A stretch of 64,000 nucleotides of DNA, from assembly GCA_037013495.1 (NCBI GenBank), contig CM072801.1, forward strand, positions 78,849,816 to 78,913,815. Reading direction: 5' to 3'. A program made the translations under genes and the position numbers. Below the pieces are notes generated by a model that saw nothing but the letters and a program-made list of their open reading frames with translations, was not told the DNA's origin and did not search any database. Position 1 is the first letter of the stretch, and each line of letters begins with the position of its first letter. Of the stretch, positions 36,601 to 50,019 are shown piece by piece. Source of the stretch: Hippophae tibetana (taxonomy: Eukaryota; Streptophyta; Magnoliopsida; Rosales; Elaeagnaceae).

Positions 36601-36955
36601 TGGTTTCTGAAAATAGGTTCTCCACATGCTTCTATCCTTTTTCTAATGTTATGTTTTTACAAAACATCATTATTTGATTGTTTATTGTGTTTTTGAGTCA
36701 TAAATCACCTAAAATAGAAGGAATTTTCACCCACGAGTCTTGCGTTTTCTTTAAATATTTTTGTCGTTATTTTCGTCATTGGATTTATTTTTCGCATTTT
36801 TCATTCTATTCTTCCTATCTTTTTCTTGTTATTTTACTTATGTGTTTAATTTATCTTTATTCTTCTAAAAAACAAGAGAGTTGTTACAATTCACTGTTTC
36901 GAAAAAATAACTAATAATTTGGGTTAAAGCTTTAAACTGTCATAACTTTTAATTC
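33688..36955 (+). repeat. 5-mer HOR unit, copy 2 (33688, 34340, 34994, 35648, 36302)
   Basis: The first four monomers repeat all the private markers of copy 1 in the same order, including the same one-base gains and losses. The fifth keeps CCAGGGTC, but starts with ATGCAACCAAACAAC and ends like the 34340 monomer (GTTACAATTC, GGGTTAAAGC), so its last part was exchanged. It also has TTTATATACG and GCGTTTTC, not seen elsewhere. This fifth monomer begins the trimer pattern that continues to the right. Confidence 0.85.
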
Positions 36956-38914
36956 ATGCATCCATAACGACTATTATAATAAATCAAATCGAAGCTCGTT
37001 TAGATTACTACAAAGAAAACCTTACATTATTTCATTACTCCTTGTTTCTGAACCCAAGTTTGTTTATTTACCCTATTTACATATGCCTAAAAGTTTGGTC
37101 GTAACATATGGAGTTGTTTTTCATTCTTGTTCCTTAGGCTTCAATTACGATCATCTTAACCACATTAATGGTTATTCAATCGTTCCAATTTGTTGGAGTT
37201 CCATTATTACCAGGTTCTTCGCCTAAAGGATATAAGTCATATGGAATCACAGCCGTGGTTTCTGAAAATAGGTTCTGTACATGCTTCTATCTATTTTCTA
37301 ATGTTATATTTTTACAAAACATCATTATTTGATTTTTTATTGTGTTTTTGAGTCATGAATCACTAAAAATAGAAGGAATTTTCACCCACAAGTCTTGCAT
37401 TTTCTTTAAATATTTTTGTCGTTGTTTTCGTCATTGGATTTATTTTTGCATTTTTCATTGAATTCTTCCTATCTTTTTCTTGTTATTTTACTTATGTGTT
37501 TAATTTATCTTTGTTCTTCTAAAAAACAAGAGAGTTGTTGCCATTCACCGTTTCGAAAAAATAACTAATAATTTGGGTTGAAGCTTTAAACTGTCATAAC
37601 TTTTAATTCATGCATCCAAACGACATTTATAATAAATCAAATCGAAGCTCGTTTCGATTACTACAAAGACAACCTTACATTATTTCATTACTCCTTGTGT
37701 CTGAACCCAAGTTTCTTTATTTACCCTATTTACATACGTCTAAAAGTTTGGTCGTATCATATGGAGTTGTTTTTGGTTCTTGTTCCTTATGCTTCAATTA
37801 CGATCCTCTTAACCACATTAATGGTTATTCAATCGTTCCTATTTGTTGGAGTTCCTATATTACCAGGTTCTTTGGCAAAAGGATATAAGTCATTTCGAAT
37901 CATAGCCGTGGTTTCTGAAAATAGGTTCTCCACATGCTTCTATCCTTTTTCTAATGTTATGTTTTTACAAAACATCATTATTTGATTGTTTATTGTGTTT
38001 TTGAGTCATAAATCACCTAAAATAGAAGGAATTTTCACCCACGAGTCTTGCATTTTATTTAAATATTTTTGTCGTTGGTTTCGTCATTGGATTTATTTTC
38101 GCATTTTTCATTCTATTCTTCCTATCTTTTTCTTGTTCTTTTACTTATGTGTTTAATTTATCTTTGTTCTTCTAAAAAACAAGAGTGTTGTTGCAATTCA
38201 CTGTTCCGAAAAAATAACTAATAATTTGGGTTGAAACTTTAAACTGTCATAACTTTTAATTCATGCAACCAAACAACATTTATAATTAATCAAATCGAAG
38301 CTCGTTTCAATTACTACAAATACAACCTTACAATATTTCATTACTCCTTGTTTCTGAACCCAAGTTTGTTTATTTACCCTATTTACATACGTCTAAAGTT
38401 TGGTCGTATCATATGGAGTTGTTTTTGGTTCTTGTTCCTTAGGCTTCAATTACGATCATCTTAACCACATTAATGGTTATTGAATCGTTCCTATTTGTTG
38501 GAGTTCCTATATTACCAGGTTCTTTGGCAAAAGGATATAAGTCATATCGAATCATCGCCGTGGTTTCTGAAAATAGGTTCTCCACATGCTTCTATCCTTT
38601 TTCTAATGTTATGTTTTTACAAAACATCATTATTTGATTGTTTATTGTGTTTTTGTGTCATAAATCACCTAAAATAGAAGGAATTTTCACCCACGAGTCT
38701 TGCATTTTCTTTAAATATTTTTGTCGTTGGTTTCGTCATTGGATTTATTTTCGCATTTTTCATTCTATTCTTCCTATCTTTTTCTTGTTATTTTACTTAT
38801 GTGTTTAATTTATCTTTATTCTTCTAAAAAACAAGAGAGTTGTTACAATTCACTGTTTCGAAAAAATAACTAATAATTTGGGTTAAAGCTTTAAACTGTC
38901 ATAACTTTTAATTC
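36956..38914 (+). repeat. trimer HOR unit, copy 1 (36956, 37610, 38263)
   Basis: The first monomer has CCATAACGAC, GTTTAGATTAC, CATATGCC and GTAACATATGG. The second has CTTATGCTTC, GATCCTCTT and CATTTTATTTAAAT. The third has ATGCAACCAAACAAC and CAATATTTC. This classes order derives from the third to fifth positions of the 5-mer immediately to the left. In the third monomer one A is missing in CTAAAGTTTGG and the segment GGTTATTGAATCG is unusual. Confidence 0.87.
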
Positions 38915-40874
38915 ATGCATCCATAACGACTATTATAATAAATCAAATCGAAGCTCGTTTAGATTACTACAAAGAAAACCTTACATTATTTCATTACTCC
39001 TTGTTTCTGAACCCAAGTTTGTTTATTTACCCTATTTACATATGCCTAAAAGTTTGGTCGTAACATATGGAGTTGTTTTTCATTCTTGTTCCTTAGGCTT
39101 CAATTACGATCATCTTAACCACATTAATGGTTATTCAATCGTTCCAATTTGTTGGAGTTCCATTATTACCAGGTTCTTCGCCTAAAGGATATAAGTCATA
39201 TGGAATCACAGCCGTGGTTTCTGAAAATAGGTTCTGTACATGCTTCTATCTATTTTCTAATGTTATATTTTTACAAAACATCATTATTTGATTTTTTATT
39301 GTGTTTTTGAGTCATGAATCACTAAAAATAGAAGGAATTTTCACCCACAAGTCTTGCATTTTCTTTAAATATTTTTGTCGTTGTTTTCGTCATTGGATTT
39401 ATTTTTGCATTTTTCATTGAATTCTTCCTATCTTTTTCTTGTTATTTTACTTATGTGTTTAATTTATCTTTGTTCTTCTAAAAAACAAGAGAGTTGTTGC
39501 CATTCACCGTTTCGAAAAAATAACTAATAATTTGGGTTGAAGCTTTAAACTGTCATAACTTTTAATTCATGCATCCAAACGACATTTATAATAAATTAAA
39601 TCGAAGCTCGTTTCGATTAATACAAAGACAACCTTACATTATTTCATTACTCCTTGTTTCTGAACCAAAGTTTGTTTATTTACCCTATTTACATACGTCT
39701 AAAAGTTTGGTCGTATCATATGGAGTTGTTTTTGGTTCTTGTTCCTTATGCTTCAATTACGATCCTCTTAACCACATTAATGGTTATTCAATCATTCCTA
39801 TTTGTTGGAGTTCCTATATTACCAGGTTCTTTGGCAAAAGGATATAAGTCATTTCGAATCATAGCCGTGGTTTCTGAAAATAGGTTCTCCACATGCTTCT
39901 ATCCTTTTTCTAATGTTATGTTTTTACAAAACATCATTATTTGATTGTTTATTGTGTTTTTGAGTCATAAATCACCTAAAATAGAAGGAATTTTCACCCA
40001 CGAGTCTTGCATTTTATTTAAATATTTTTGTCGTTGGTTTCGTCATTGGATTTATTTTCGCATTTTTCATTCTATTCTTCCTATCTTTTTCTTGTTCTTT
40101 TACTTATGTGTTTAATTTATCTTTGTTCTTCTAAAAAACAAGAGTGTTGTTGCAATTCACTGTTCCGAAAAAATAACTAATAATTTGGGTTTAAACTTTA
40201 AACTGTCATAACTTTTAATTCATGCAACCAAACAACATTTATAATTAATCAAATCGAAGCTCGTTTCAATTACTACAAATACAACCTTACAATATTTCAT
40301 TACTCCTTGTTTCTGAACCCAAGTTTATTTATTTACCCTATTTACATACGTCTAAAAGTTTGGTCGTATCATATGGAGTTGTTTTGGGTTCTTGTTCCTT
40401 AGGCTTCAATTACGATCATCTTAACCACATTAATGGTTATTCAATCGTTCCTATTTGTTGGAGTTTCTATATTACCAGGTTCTTTGGCAAAAGGATATAA
40501 GTCATATCGAATCATCGCCGTGGTTTCTGAAAATATGTTCTCCACATGCTTCTATCCTTTTTCTAATATTATGTTTTTACAAAACATCATTATTTGATTC
40601 TTTATTGTGTTTTTGAGTCATAAATCACCTAAAATAGAAGGAATTTTCACCCACGAGTCCTGCATTTTCTTTAAATATTTTTGTCGTTGGTTTCGTCATT
40701 GGATTTATTTTCGCATTTTTCATTCTATTCTTCCTATCTTTTTCTTGTTCTTTTACTTATGTGTTTAATTTATCTTTGTTCTTCTAAAAAACAAGAGAGT
40801 TGTTGCAATTCACTGTTTCGAAAAAATAACTAATAATATGGGTTGAAGCTTTAAACTGTCATAACTTTTAATTC
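38915..40874 (+). repeat. trimer HOR unit, copy 2 (38915, 39569, 40222)
   Basis: It carries every private marker of the previous trimer in the same positions: GTTTAGATTAC, CATATGCC, GTAACATATGG, CTTATGCTTC, GATCCTCTT, CATTTTATTTAAAT and CAATATTTC. Differences confined to this copy include AAATTAAATCG and TTAATACAAAG in its second monomer, and GTTTATTTATTT and TTTTGGGTTC in its third. That suggests a duplication that has had time to gather a few changes. Confidence 0.87.
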
Positions 40875-42181
40875 ATGCAACCAAACGACATTTATAATAA
40901 ATCAAATCGAAGCTCGTTTCGATTACTACAAAGACAACCTTACATTATTTCATTACTCCTTGTTTCTGAACCAAAGTTTGTTTATTTACCCTATTTACAT
41001 ACGTCTAAAAGTTTGGTCGTATCATATGGAGTTGTTTTTGGTTCTTGTTTCTTACGCTTCAATTACGATCATCTTAACCACATTAATGGTTATTCAATCG
41101 TTCCTATTTGTTGGAGTTCCTATATTACCAGGTTCTTTGGCAAAAGGATATAAGTCATTTCGAATCATAGCCGTGGTTTCTGAAAATAGGTTCTCCACAT
41201 GCTTCTATCCTTTTTCTAATGTTATGTTTTTACAAAACATCATTATTTGATTGTTTATTGTGTTTTTGAGTAATAAATCACCTAAAATAGAAGGAATTTT
41301 CACCCACAAGTCTTGCATTTTCTTTAAATATTTTTGTCGTTGTTTTCGTCATTGGATTTATTTTCGCATTTTTCATTGAATTCTTCCTATCTTTTTCTTG
41401 TTATTTTACTTATATGTTTAATTTATCTTTGTTCTTCTAAAAAACAAGAGAGTTGTCTGCCATTCACTGTTTCGAAAAAATAACTAATAATTTGGGTTGA
41501 AGCTTTAAACTGTCATAACTTTTAATTCATGCATCCAAATGACTATTATAATTAATCAAATCGAAGCTCGTTTCGATTACGACAAAGACAACCTTACATT
41601 ATTTCATTACTCCTTGTTTCTGAACCCAAGTTTGTTTATTTACCCTATTTACATACGTCTAAAAGTTTGGTCGTATCATATGGAGTTGTTTTTGGTTCTT
41701 GTTCCTTAGGCTTCAATTACGATCATCTTAACCACATTAATGGTTATTCAATCGTTCCAATTTGTTGGAGTTCCTATATTACTAGGTTCTTTGGCAAAAG
41801 GATATAAGTCATATCGAATCATCGCCGTGGTTTCTGAAAATAGGTTCTCCACATGCTTCTATCCTTTTTCTAATGTTATGTTTTTACAAAACATCATTAT
41901 TTGATTGTTTAATGTGTTTTTGAGTCATAAATCACCTAAAATAGAAGGAATTTTCACCCACGAGTCTTGCATTTTCTTTAAATATTTTTGTCGTTGGTTT
42001 CGTCATTGGATTTATTTTCGCATTTTTCATTCTATTCTTCCTATCTTTTTCTTGTCATTTTACTTATGTGTTTAATTTATCTTTGTTCTTGTAAAAAACA
42101 AGAGAGTTGTTGCAATTCACTGTTTCGAAAAAATAACTAATAATTTGGGTTGAAGCTTTAAACTGTCATAACGTTTAATTC
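40875..42181 (+). repeat. two monomers at the boundary to the G/H domain (40875, 41529)
   Basis: 40875 has ATGCAACC at its start but GAACCAAAG, a CTTACGCTTC-type segment and the GTCTGCC insertion, as in 32381 and 35648. 41529 has AATTAATC, CGATTACGAC, TTACTAGGTTC and ATCATCGCCG, combining markers of the first and fifth positions of the 5-mer. It also has TTTAATGTG, CTTGTCATTTT, CTTGTAAAAAAC and AACGTTTAATTC of its own. Both look like mosaics of classes seen to the left. Confidence 0.75.
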
Positions 42182-45100
42182 ATGCATCCAAACGACTATT
42201 ATAATAAATCAAATCGAAGCTCGCTTCGATTACTACAAAGACAACCTTACATTATTTCATTACTCCTTGTTTCTGAACCCAAGTTTTTTTATTTACCCTA
42301 TTTACATACGTCTAAAAGTTTGGTCGTATCATATGGAGTTGTTTTTGGTTCTTGTTCCTTACGATTCAATTACGATCATCTTAACCACATTAATGGTTAT
42401 TCAATCGTTCCAATTTGTTGGAGTTACTATATTACCAGGTTCTTTGGCAAAAGGATATAAGTCATTTAGAATCATAGCCGTGGTTTCTGAAAATAGGTTC
42501 TCCTCATGCTTCTATCCTTTTTCTAATGTTATGTTTTTACAAAACATCATTATTTGATTGTTTATTGTGTTTTTGAGTCATAAATCACCTAAAATAGAAG
42601 GAATTTTCAGCCACAAGTCTTGCATTTTTTTTAAATATTTTTGTCGTTGTTTTCGTCATTGGATTTATTTTTGCATTTTTCATTGAATTCTTCCTATCTT
42701 TTTCTTGTTATTTTACTTATGTGTTTAATTTATCTTTGTTCTTTTAAAAAACAAGAGAGTTGTTGCCATTCACCGTTTCGAAAAAATAACTAATAATTTG
42801 GGTTGAAGCTTTAAACTGTCATAACTTTTAATTCATGCATCCAAACGAAATTTATAATAAATCAAATCGAAGCTCGTTTCGATTACTACAAAGACAACCT
42901 TACATTATTTCATTACTCCTTGTTTCTGAACCCAAGTTTTTTTATTTACCCTATTTACATACGTCTAAAAGTTTGGTCGTATCATATGGAGTTGTTTTTG
43001 GTTCTTGTTCCTTACGCTTCAATTACGATCATCTTAACCACATTAATGGTTATTCAATCGTTCCTATTTGTTGGAGTTCCTATATTACCAGGTTCTTCGC
43101 CGAAAGGATATAAGTCATATGGAATCACAGCCGTGGTTTCTGAAAATAGGTTCTGTACATGCTTCTATCTATTTTCTAATGTTATATTTTTACAAAACAT
43201 CATTATTTGATTGTTTATTGTGTTTTTGATTCATGAATAACTCAAAATAGAAGGAATTTTCACCCACAAGTTTTGCATTTTCTTTAAATATTTTTGTCGT
43301 TGTTTTCGTCATTGGATTTATTTTTGCATTTTTCATTGAATTCTTCCTATCTTTTTCTTGTTATTTTACTTATGTGTTTAATTTATCTTTGTTCTTCTAA
43401 AAAACAAGAGAGTTGTTGCCATTCACCGTTTCGAAAAAATAACTAATAATTTCGGTTGAAGCTTTAAACTGTCATAACTTTTAATTCATGCATCCAAACG
43501 AAATTTATAATAAATCAAATCGAAGCTCGTTTCGATTACTAGAAACACAACCTTACATTATTTCATTACTCCTTGTTTCTGAACCCAAGTTTTTTTATTT
43601 ACCCTATTTACATACGTCTAAAAGTTTGGTCGTATCATATGGAGTTGTTTTTGGTTCTTGTTCCTTACGATTCAATTACGATCATCTTAACCACATTAAT
43701 GGTTATTCAGTCGTTCCTATTTGTTGGAGTTCCTATATTACCAGGTTCTTTGGCAAAAGGATATAAGTCATTTAGAATCATAGCCGTGGTTTCTGAAAAT
43801 AGGTTCTCCTCATGCTTCTATCCTTTTTCTAATGTTATGTTTTTACAAAACATCATTATTTGATTGTTTATTGTGTTTTTGAGTCATAAATCACCTAAAA
43901 TAGAAGGAATTTTCACCCACGAGTCTTGCATTTTCTTTAAATATTTTTGTCGTTGGTTTCGTCATTGGATTTATTTTCGCATTTTTCATTCTATTCTTCC
44001 TATCTTTTTCTTTTTCTTTTACTTATGTGTTTAATTTATCTTTGTTCTTCTAAAAAACAAGAGTGTTGTTGCAATTCACTGTTTCGAAAAAATAAGTAAT
44101 AATTTGGGTTGAAGCTTTAAACTGTCATAACTTTTAATTCATGCATCCAAACGACTATTATAATAAATCAAATCGAAGCTCGCTTCGATTACTACAAAGA
44201 CAACCTTACATTATTTCATTACTCCTTGTTTCTGAACCCAAGTTTGTTTATTTAACCTATTTACATACTTCTAAAAGTTTGGTCGTATCATATGGAGTTG
44301 TTTTTGGTTCTTGTTCCTTAGGCTTCAATTACGATCATCTTAACCACATTAATGGTTATTCAATCGTTCCTATTTGTTGGAGTTCCTATATTTCCAGGTT
44401 CTTCGCCGAAAGGATATAAGTATTATGGAATCACAGCCGTGGTTTCTGAAATTAGGTTCTGTACATGCTTCTATCTATTTTCTAATGTTATATTTTTACA
44501 AAACATCATTATTTGATTGTTTATTGTGTTTTTGAGTCATGAATCACTCAAAATAGAAGGAATTTTCACACACAAGTCTTGCATTTTCTTTAAATATTTT
44601 TGTCGTTGTTTTCGTCATTGGATTTATTTTTGCATTTTTCATTGAATTCTTCCTATCTTTTTCTTGTTATTTTACTTATGTGTTTAATTTATCTTTGTTC
44701 TTCTAAAAAACAAGAGAGTTGTTGCCATTCACCGTTTCGAAAAAATAACTAATAATTTGGGTTGAAGCTTTAAACTGTCATAACTTTTAATTCATGCATC
44801 CAAACGACTATTATAATAAATCAAATCGAAGCTCGCTTCCATTACTACAAAGACAACCTTACATTATTTCATTACTCCTTGTTTCTGAACCCAAGTTTTT
44901 TTATTTACCCTATTTACATACGTCTAAAAGTTTGGTCGTATCATATGGAGTTGTTTTTGGTTCTTGTTCCTTACGATTCAATTACGATCATCTTAACCAC
45001 ATTAATGGTTATTCAATCGTTCCTATTTGTTGGAGTTCCTATATTACCAGGTTCTTTGGCAAAAGGATATAAGTCATTTAGAATCATAGCCGTGGTTTCT

Positions 45101-46099
45101 GAAAATAGGTTCTCCTCATGCTTCTATCCTTTTTCTAATGTTATGTTTTTACAAAACATCATTATTTGATTGTTTATTGTGTTTTTGAGTCATAAATCAC
45201 CTAAAATAGAAGGAATTTTCAGCCACAAGTCTTGCATTTTTTTTAAATATTTTTGTCGTTGTTTTCGTCATTGGATTTATTTTTGCATTTTTCATTGAAT
45301 TCTTCCTATCTTTTTCTTGTTATTTTACTTATGTGTTTAATTTATCTTTGTTCTTCTAAAAAACAAGAGAGTTGTTGCCATTCACCGTTTCGAAAAAATA
45401 ACTAATAATTTGGGTTGAAGCTTTAAACTGTCATAACTTTTAATTCATGCATCCAAACGAAATTTATAATAAATCAAATCGAAGCTCGTTTCGATTACTA
45501 CAAACACAACCTTACATTATTTCATTACTCCTTGTTTCTGAACCCAAGTTTTTTTATTTACCCTATTTACATACGTCTAAAAGTTTGGTCGTATCATATG
45601 GAGTTGTTTTTGGTTCTTGTTCCTTACGCTTCAATTACGATCATCTTAACCACATTAATGGTTATTCAATCGTTCCTATTTGTTGGAGTTCCTATATTAC
45701 CAGGTTCTTTGGCAAAAGGATATAAGTCATTTCGAATCATAGCTGTGGTTTCTGAAAATAGGTTCTCCTCATGCTTCTATCCTTTTTCTAATGTTATGTT
45801 TTTACAAAACATCATTATTTGATTGTTTATTGTGTTTTTGAGTCATAAATCACCTAAAATAGAAGGAATTTTCACCCACGAGTCTTGCATTTTCTTTAAA
45901 TATTTTTGTCGTTGGTTTCGTCATTGGATTTATTTTCGCATTTTTCATTCTATACTTCCTATCTTTTTCTTTTTCTTTTACTTATGTGTTTAATTTATCT
46001 TTGTTCTTCTAAAAAACAAGAGTGTTGTTGCAATTCACTGTTTCGAAAAAATAAGTAATAATTTGGGTTGAAGCTTTAAACTGTCATAACTTTTAATTC
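42182..46099 (+). repeat. start of the G/H domain: six monomers (42182, 42835, 43488, 44141, 44794, 45447)
   Basis: Class G has ACGAAATTT, CCAAGTTTTTTT, CTTACGATTC or CTTACGCTTC, and CTCCTCATGC. Class H has the perfect dyad, TTTAACCTATTT, CATACTTC, AAGTATTATGG and GAAATTAGG. Here 42182 and 44794 have a C- or H-like start with a G-like body. 42835 is G in its 5' part and H-like at its 3' end (TTCGCCGAAAGG, TTGATTCATGAATAAC). 43488 and 45447 are G, and 44141 is H. 43488 has the private CTAGAAACAC. No regular period is established yet. Confidence 0.8.
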
Positions 46100-48059
46100 A
46101 TGCATCCAAACGACTATTATAATAAATCAAATCGAAGCTCGCTTCGATTACTACAAAGACAACCTTACATTATTTCATTACTCCTTGTTTCTGAACCCAA
46201 GTTTGTTTATTTACCCTATTTACATACGTCTAAAAGTTTGGTCGTATCATATGGAGTTGTTTTTGGTTCTTGTTCCTTAGGCTTCAATTATGATCATCTT
46301 AACCACATTAATGGTTTTTCAATCGTTCCTATTTGTTGGAGTTCCTATATTACCAGGTTCTTCGCCTAAAGGATATAAGTCATATGGAATGATAGCCGTG
46401 GTTTCTGAAAATAGGTTCTCTACATGCTTCTATCCATTTTCTAATGTTATGTTTTTACAAAACATCATTATTTGATTGTTTATTGTGTTTTTGAGTCATA
46501 AATCACCTAAAATAGAAGGAATTTTCACCAACAAGTCTTGCATTTTCTTTAAATATTTTTGTCGTTTTTTTCGTCATTGGATTTATTTTCGCATTTTTCA
46601 TTGAATTCTTCCTATCTTTTTCTTGTTCTTTTACTTACGTGTTTAATTTATCTTTGTTCTTCTAAAAAACAAAAGAGTTGTTGCAATTCACTGTTTCGAA
46701 AAAATAACTAATAATTTGGGTTGAAGCTTTAAACTGTCATAACTTTTAATTCATGCATCCAAATGACTATTATAATAAATCAAATCGAAGCTCGTTTCGA
46801 TTACTACAAAGACAACCTTACATTATTTCATTACTCCTTGTTTCTGAACCCAAGTTTGTTTATTTACCCTATTTAGATATGTCTAAAAGTTTGGTCGTAT
46901 CATATGGAGTTGTTTTTTGTTTCTCTTTCCTTAGGCTTCAATTACGATCGTCTTAACCACATTAATGGTTATTCAATCGTTCCAATTTGTTGGAGTTCCT
47001 ATATTACCAGGTTCTTCGCCTAAAGGATATAAGTCATATGGAATGATAGCCGTGGTTTCTGAAAATAGGTTCTCTACATGCTTCTATCCATTTTCTAATG
47101 TTATGTTTTTACAAAACATCATTATTTGATTGTTTATTGTGTTTTTGGGTCATAAATCACCTAAAATAGAAGGAATTTTCACCAACAAGTCTTGCATTTT
47201 CTTTAAATATTTTTGTCATTGTTTTCGTTATTGGATTTAATTTCGCATTTTTCATTGAATTCTTCCTATCTTTTTCTTGTTATTTTACTTATGTGTTTAA
47301 TTTATCTTTGTTCTTCTAAAAAACAAGAGAGTTGTTGTCATTCACCGTTTCGAAAAAATAACTAATAATTTGGGTTGAAGCTTTAAACTGTCATAACTTT
47401 TAATTCATGCATCCAAACGAAATTTATAATAAATCAAATCGAAGCTCGTTTCGATTACTACAAAGACAACCTTACATTATTTCATTACTCCTTGTTTCTG
47501 AACCCAAGTTTTTTTATTTACCCTATTTACATACGTCTAAAAGTTTGGTCGTATCATATGGAGTTGTTTTTGGTTCTTGTTCCTTACGCTTCAATTACGA
47601 TCATCTTAACCACATTAATGGTTATTCAATCGTCCCTATTTGTTGGAGTTCCTATATTACCAGGTTCTTTGGCAAAAGGATATAAGTCATTTCGAATCAT
47701 AGCCGTGGTTTCTGAAAATAGGTTCTCCTCATGCTTCTATCCTTTTTCTAATGTTATGTTTTTACAAAACATCATTATTTGATTGTTTATTGTGTTTTTG
47801 AGTCATAAATCACCTAAAATAGAAGGAATTTTCACCCACGAGTCTTGCATTTTCTTTAAATATTTTTGTCGTTGGTTTCGTCATTGGATTTATTTTCGCA
47901 TTTTTCATTCTATACTTCCTATCTTTTTCTTTTTCTTTTACTTATGTGTTTAATTTATCTTTGTTCTTCTAAAAAACAAGAGTGTTGTTGCAATTCACTG
48001 TTTCGAAAAAATAAGTAATAATTTGGGTTGAAGCTTTAAACTGTCATAACTTTTAATTC
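46100..48059 (+). repeat. trimer HOR unit I-J-G, copy 1 (46100, 46753, 47407)
   Basis: I has the perfect dyad, CAATTATGATC, GGTTTTTCAATCG, GAATGATAGCC, CACCAACAAG, CTTACGTG and CAAAAGAG. J has TTTAGATATGTC, TTTTTTGTTTCTC (one base gained), GATCGTC, TTTGGGTC, CGTTATTGG and TTTAATTTCGC. G has CAATCGTCCC. The G monomer here has CTATACTTCC, as does the G at 45447, whereas copy 2 has CTATTCTTCC. Confidence 0.9.
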
Positions 48060-50019
48060 ATGCATCCAAACGACTATTATAATAAATCAAATCGAAGCTC
48101 GCTTCGATTACTACAAAGACAACCTTACATTATTTCATTACTCCTTGTTTCTGAACCCAAGTTTGTTTATTTACCCTATTTACATACGTCTAAAAGTTTG
48201 GTCGTATCATATGGAGTTGTTTTTGGTTCTTGTTCCTTAGGCTTCAATTATGATCATCTTAACCACATTAATGGTTTTTCAATCGTTCCTATTTGTTGGA
48301 GTTCCTATATTACCAGGTTCTTCGCCTAAAGGATATAAGTCATATGGAATGATAGCCGTGGTTTCTGAAAATAGTTTCTCTACATGCTTCTATCCATTTT
48401 CTAATGTTATGTTTTTACAAAACATCATTATTTGATTGTTTATTGTGTTTTTGAGTCATAAATCACCTAAAATAGAAGGAATTTTCACCAACAAGTCTTG
48501 CATTTTCTTTAAATATTTTTGTCGTTTTTTTCGTCATTGGATTTATTTTCGCATTTTTCATTGAATTCTTCCTATCTTTTTCTTGTTCTTTTACTTACGT
48601 GTTTAATTTATCTTTGTTCTTCTAAAAAACAAAAGAGTTGTTGCAATTCACTGTTTCGAAAAAATAACTAATAATTTGGGTTGAAGCTTTAAACTGTCAT
48701 AACTTTTAATTCATGCATCCAAATGACTATTATAATAAATCAAATCGAAGCTCGTTTCGATTACTACAAAGACAACCTTACATTATTTCATTACTCCTTG
48801 TTTCTGAACCCAAGTTTGTTTATTTACCCTATTTAGATATGTCTAAAAGTTTGGTCGTATCATATGGAGTTGTTTTTTGTTTCTCTTTCCTTAGGCTTCA
48901 ATTACGATCGTCTTAACCACATTAATGGTTATTCAATCGTTCCAATTTGTTGGAGTTCCTATATTACCAGGTTCTTCGCCTAAAGGATATAAGTCATATG
49001 GAATGATAGCCGTGGTTTCTGAAAATAGGTTCTCTACATGCTTCTATCCATTTTCTAATGTTATGTTTTTACAAAACATCATTATTTGATTGTTTATTGT
49101 GTTTTTGGGTCATAAATCACCTAAAATAGAAGGAATTTTCACCAACAAGTCTTGCATTTTCTTTAAATATTTTTGTCATTGTTTTCGTTATTGGATTTAA
49201 TTTCGCATTTTTCATTGAATTCTTCCTATCTTTTTCTTGTTATTTTACTTATGTGTTTAATTTATCTTTGTTCTTCTAAAAAACAAGAGAGTTGTTGTCA
49301 TTCACCGTTTCGAAAAAATAACTAATAATTTGGGTTGAAGCTTTAAACTGTCATAACTTTTAATTCATGCATCCAAACGAAATTTATAATAAATCAAATC
49401 GAAGCTCGTTTCGATTACTACAAAGACAACCTTACATTATTTCATTACTCCTTGTTTCTGAACCCAAGTTTTTTTATTTACCCTATTTACATACGTCTAA
49501 AAGTTTGGTCGTATCATATGGAGTTGTTTTTGGTTCTTGTTCCTTACGCTTCAATTACGATCATCTTAACCACATTAATGGTTATTCAATCGTCCCTATT
49601 TGTTGGAGTTCCTATATTACCAGGTTCTTTGGCAAAAGGATATAAGTCATTTCGAATCATAGCCGTGGTTTCTGAAAATAGGTTCTCCTCATGCTTCTAT
49701 CCTTTTTCTAATGTTATGTTTTTACAAAACATCATTATTTGATTGTTTATTGTGTTTTTGAGTCATAAATCACCTAAAATAGAAGGAATTTTCACCCACG
49801 AGTCTTGCATTTTCTTTAAATATTTTTGTCGTTGGTTTCGTCATTGGATTTATTTTCGCATTTTTCATTCTATTCTTCCTATCTTTTTCTTTTTCTTTTA
49901 CTTATGTGTTTAATTTATCTTTGTTCTTCTAAAAAACAAGAGTGTTGTTGCAATTCACTGTTTCGAAAAAATAAGTAATAATTTGGGTTGAAGCTTTAAA
50001 CTGTCATAACTTTTAATTC
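48060..50019 (+). repeat. trimer HOR unit I-J-G, copy 2 (48060, 48713, 49367)
   Basis: All the private markers of I, J and G at 46100-48059 are repeated at a distance of 1960 bp. By eye only a few differences stand out: AATAGTTTCTC in this I where copy 1 has AATAGGTTCTC, and CTATTCTTCC in this G. Classes I and J occur nowhere else in the window, so this is a clear local and probably recent duplication. Confidence 0.92.

Noticed and set aside
1419-36914. Short frames of 62-78 residues starting in the TTGTTTATTGTG stretch
   Set aside because: They use a TTG start inside the T-rich block, occur in few monomers and change length with each indel. They are chance openings.
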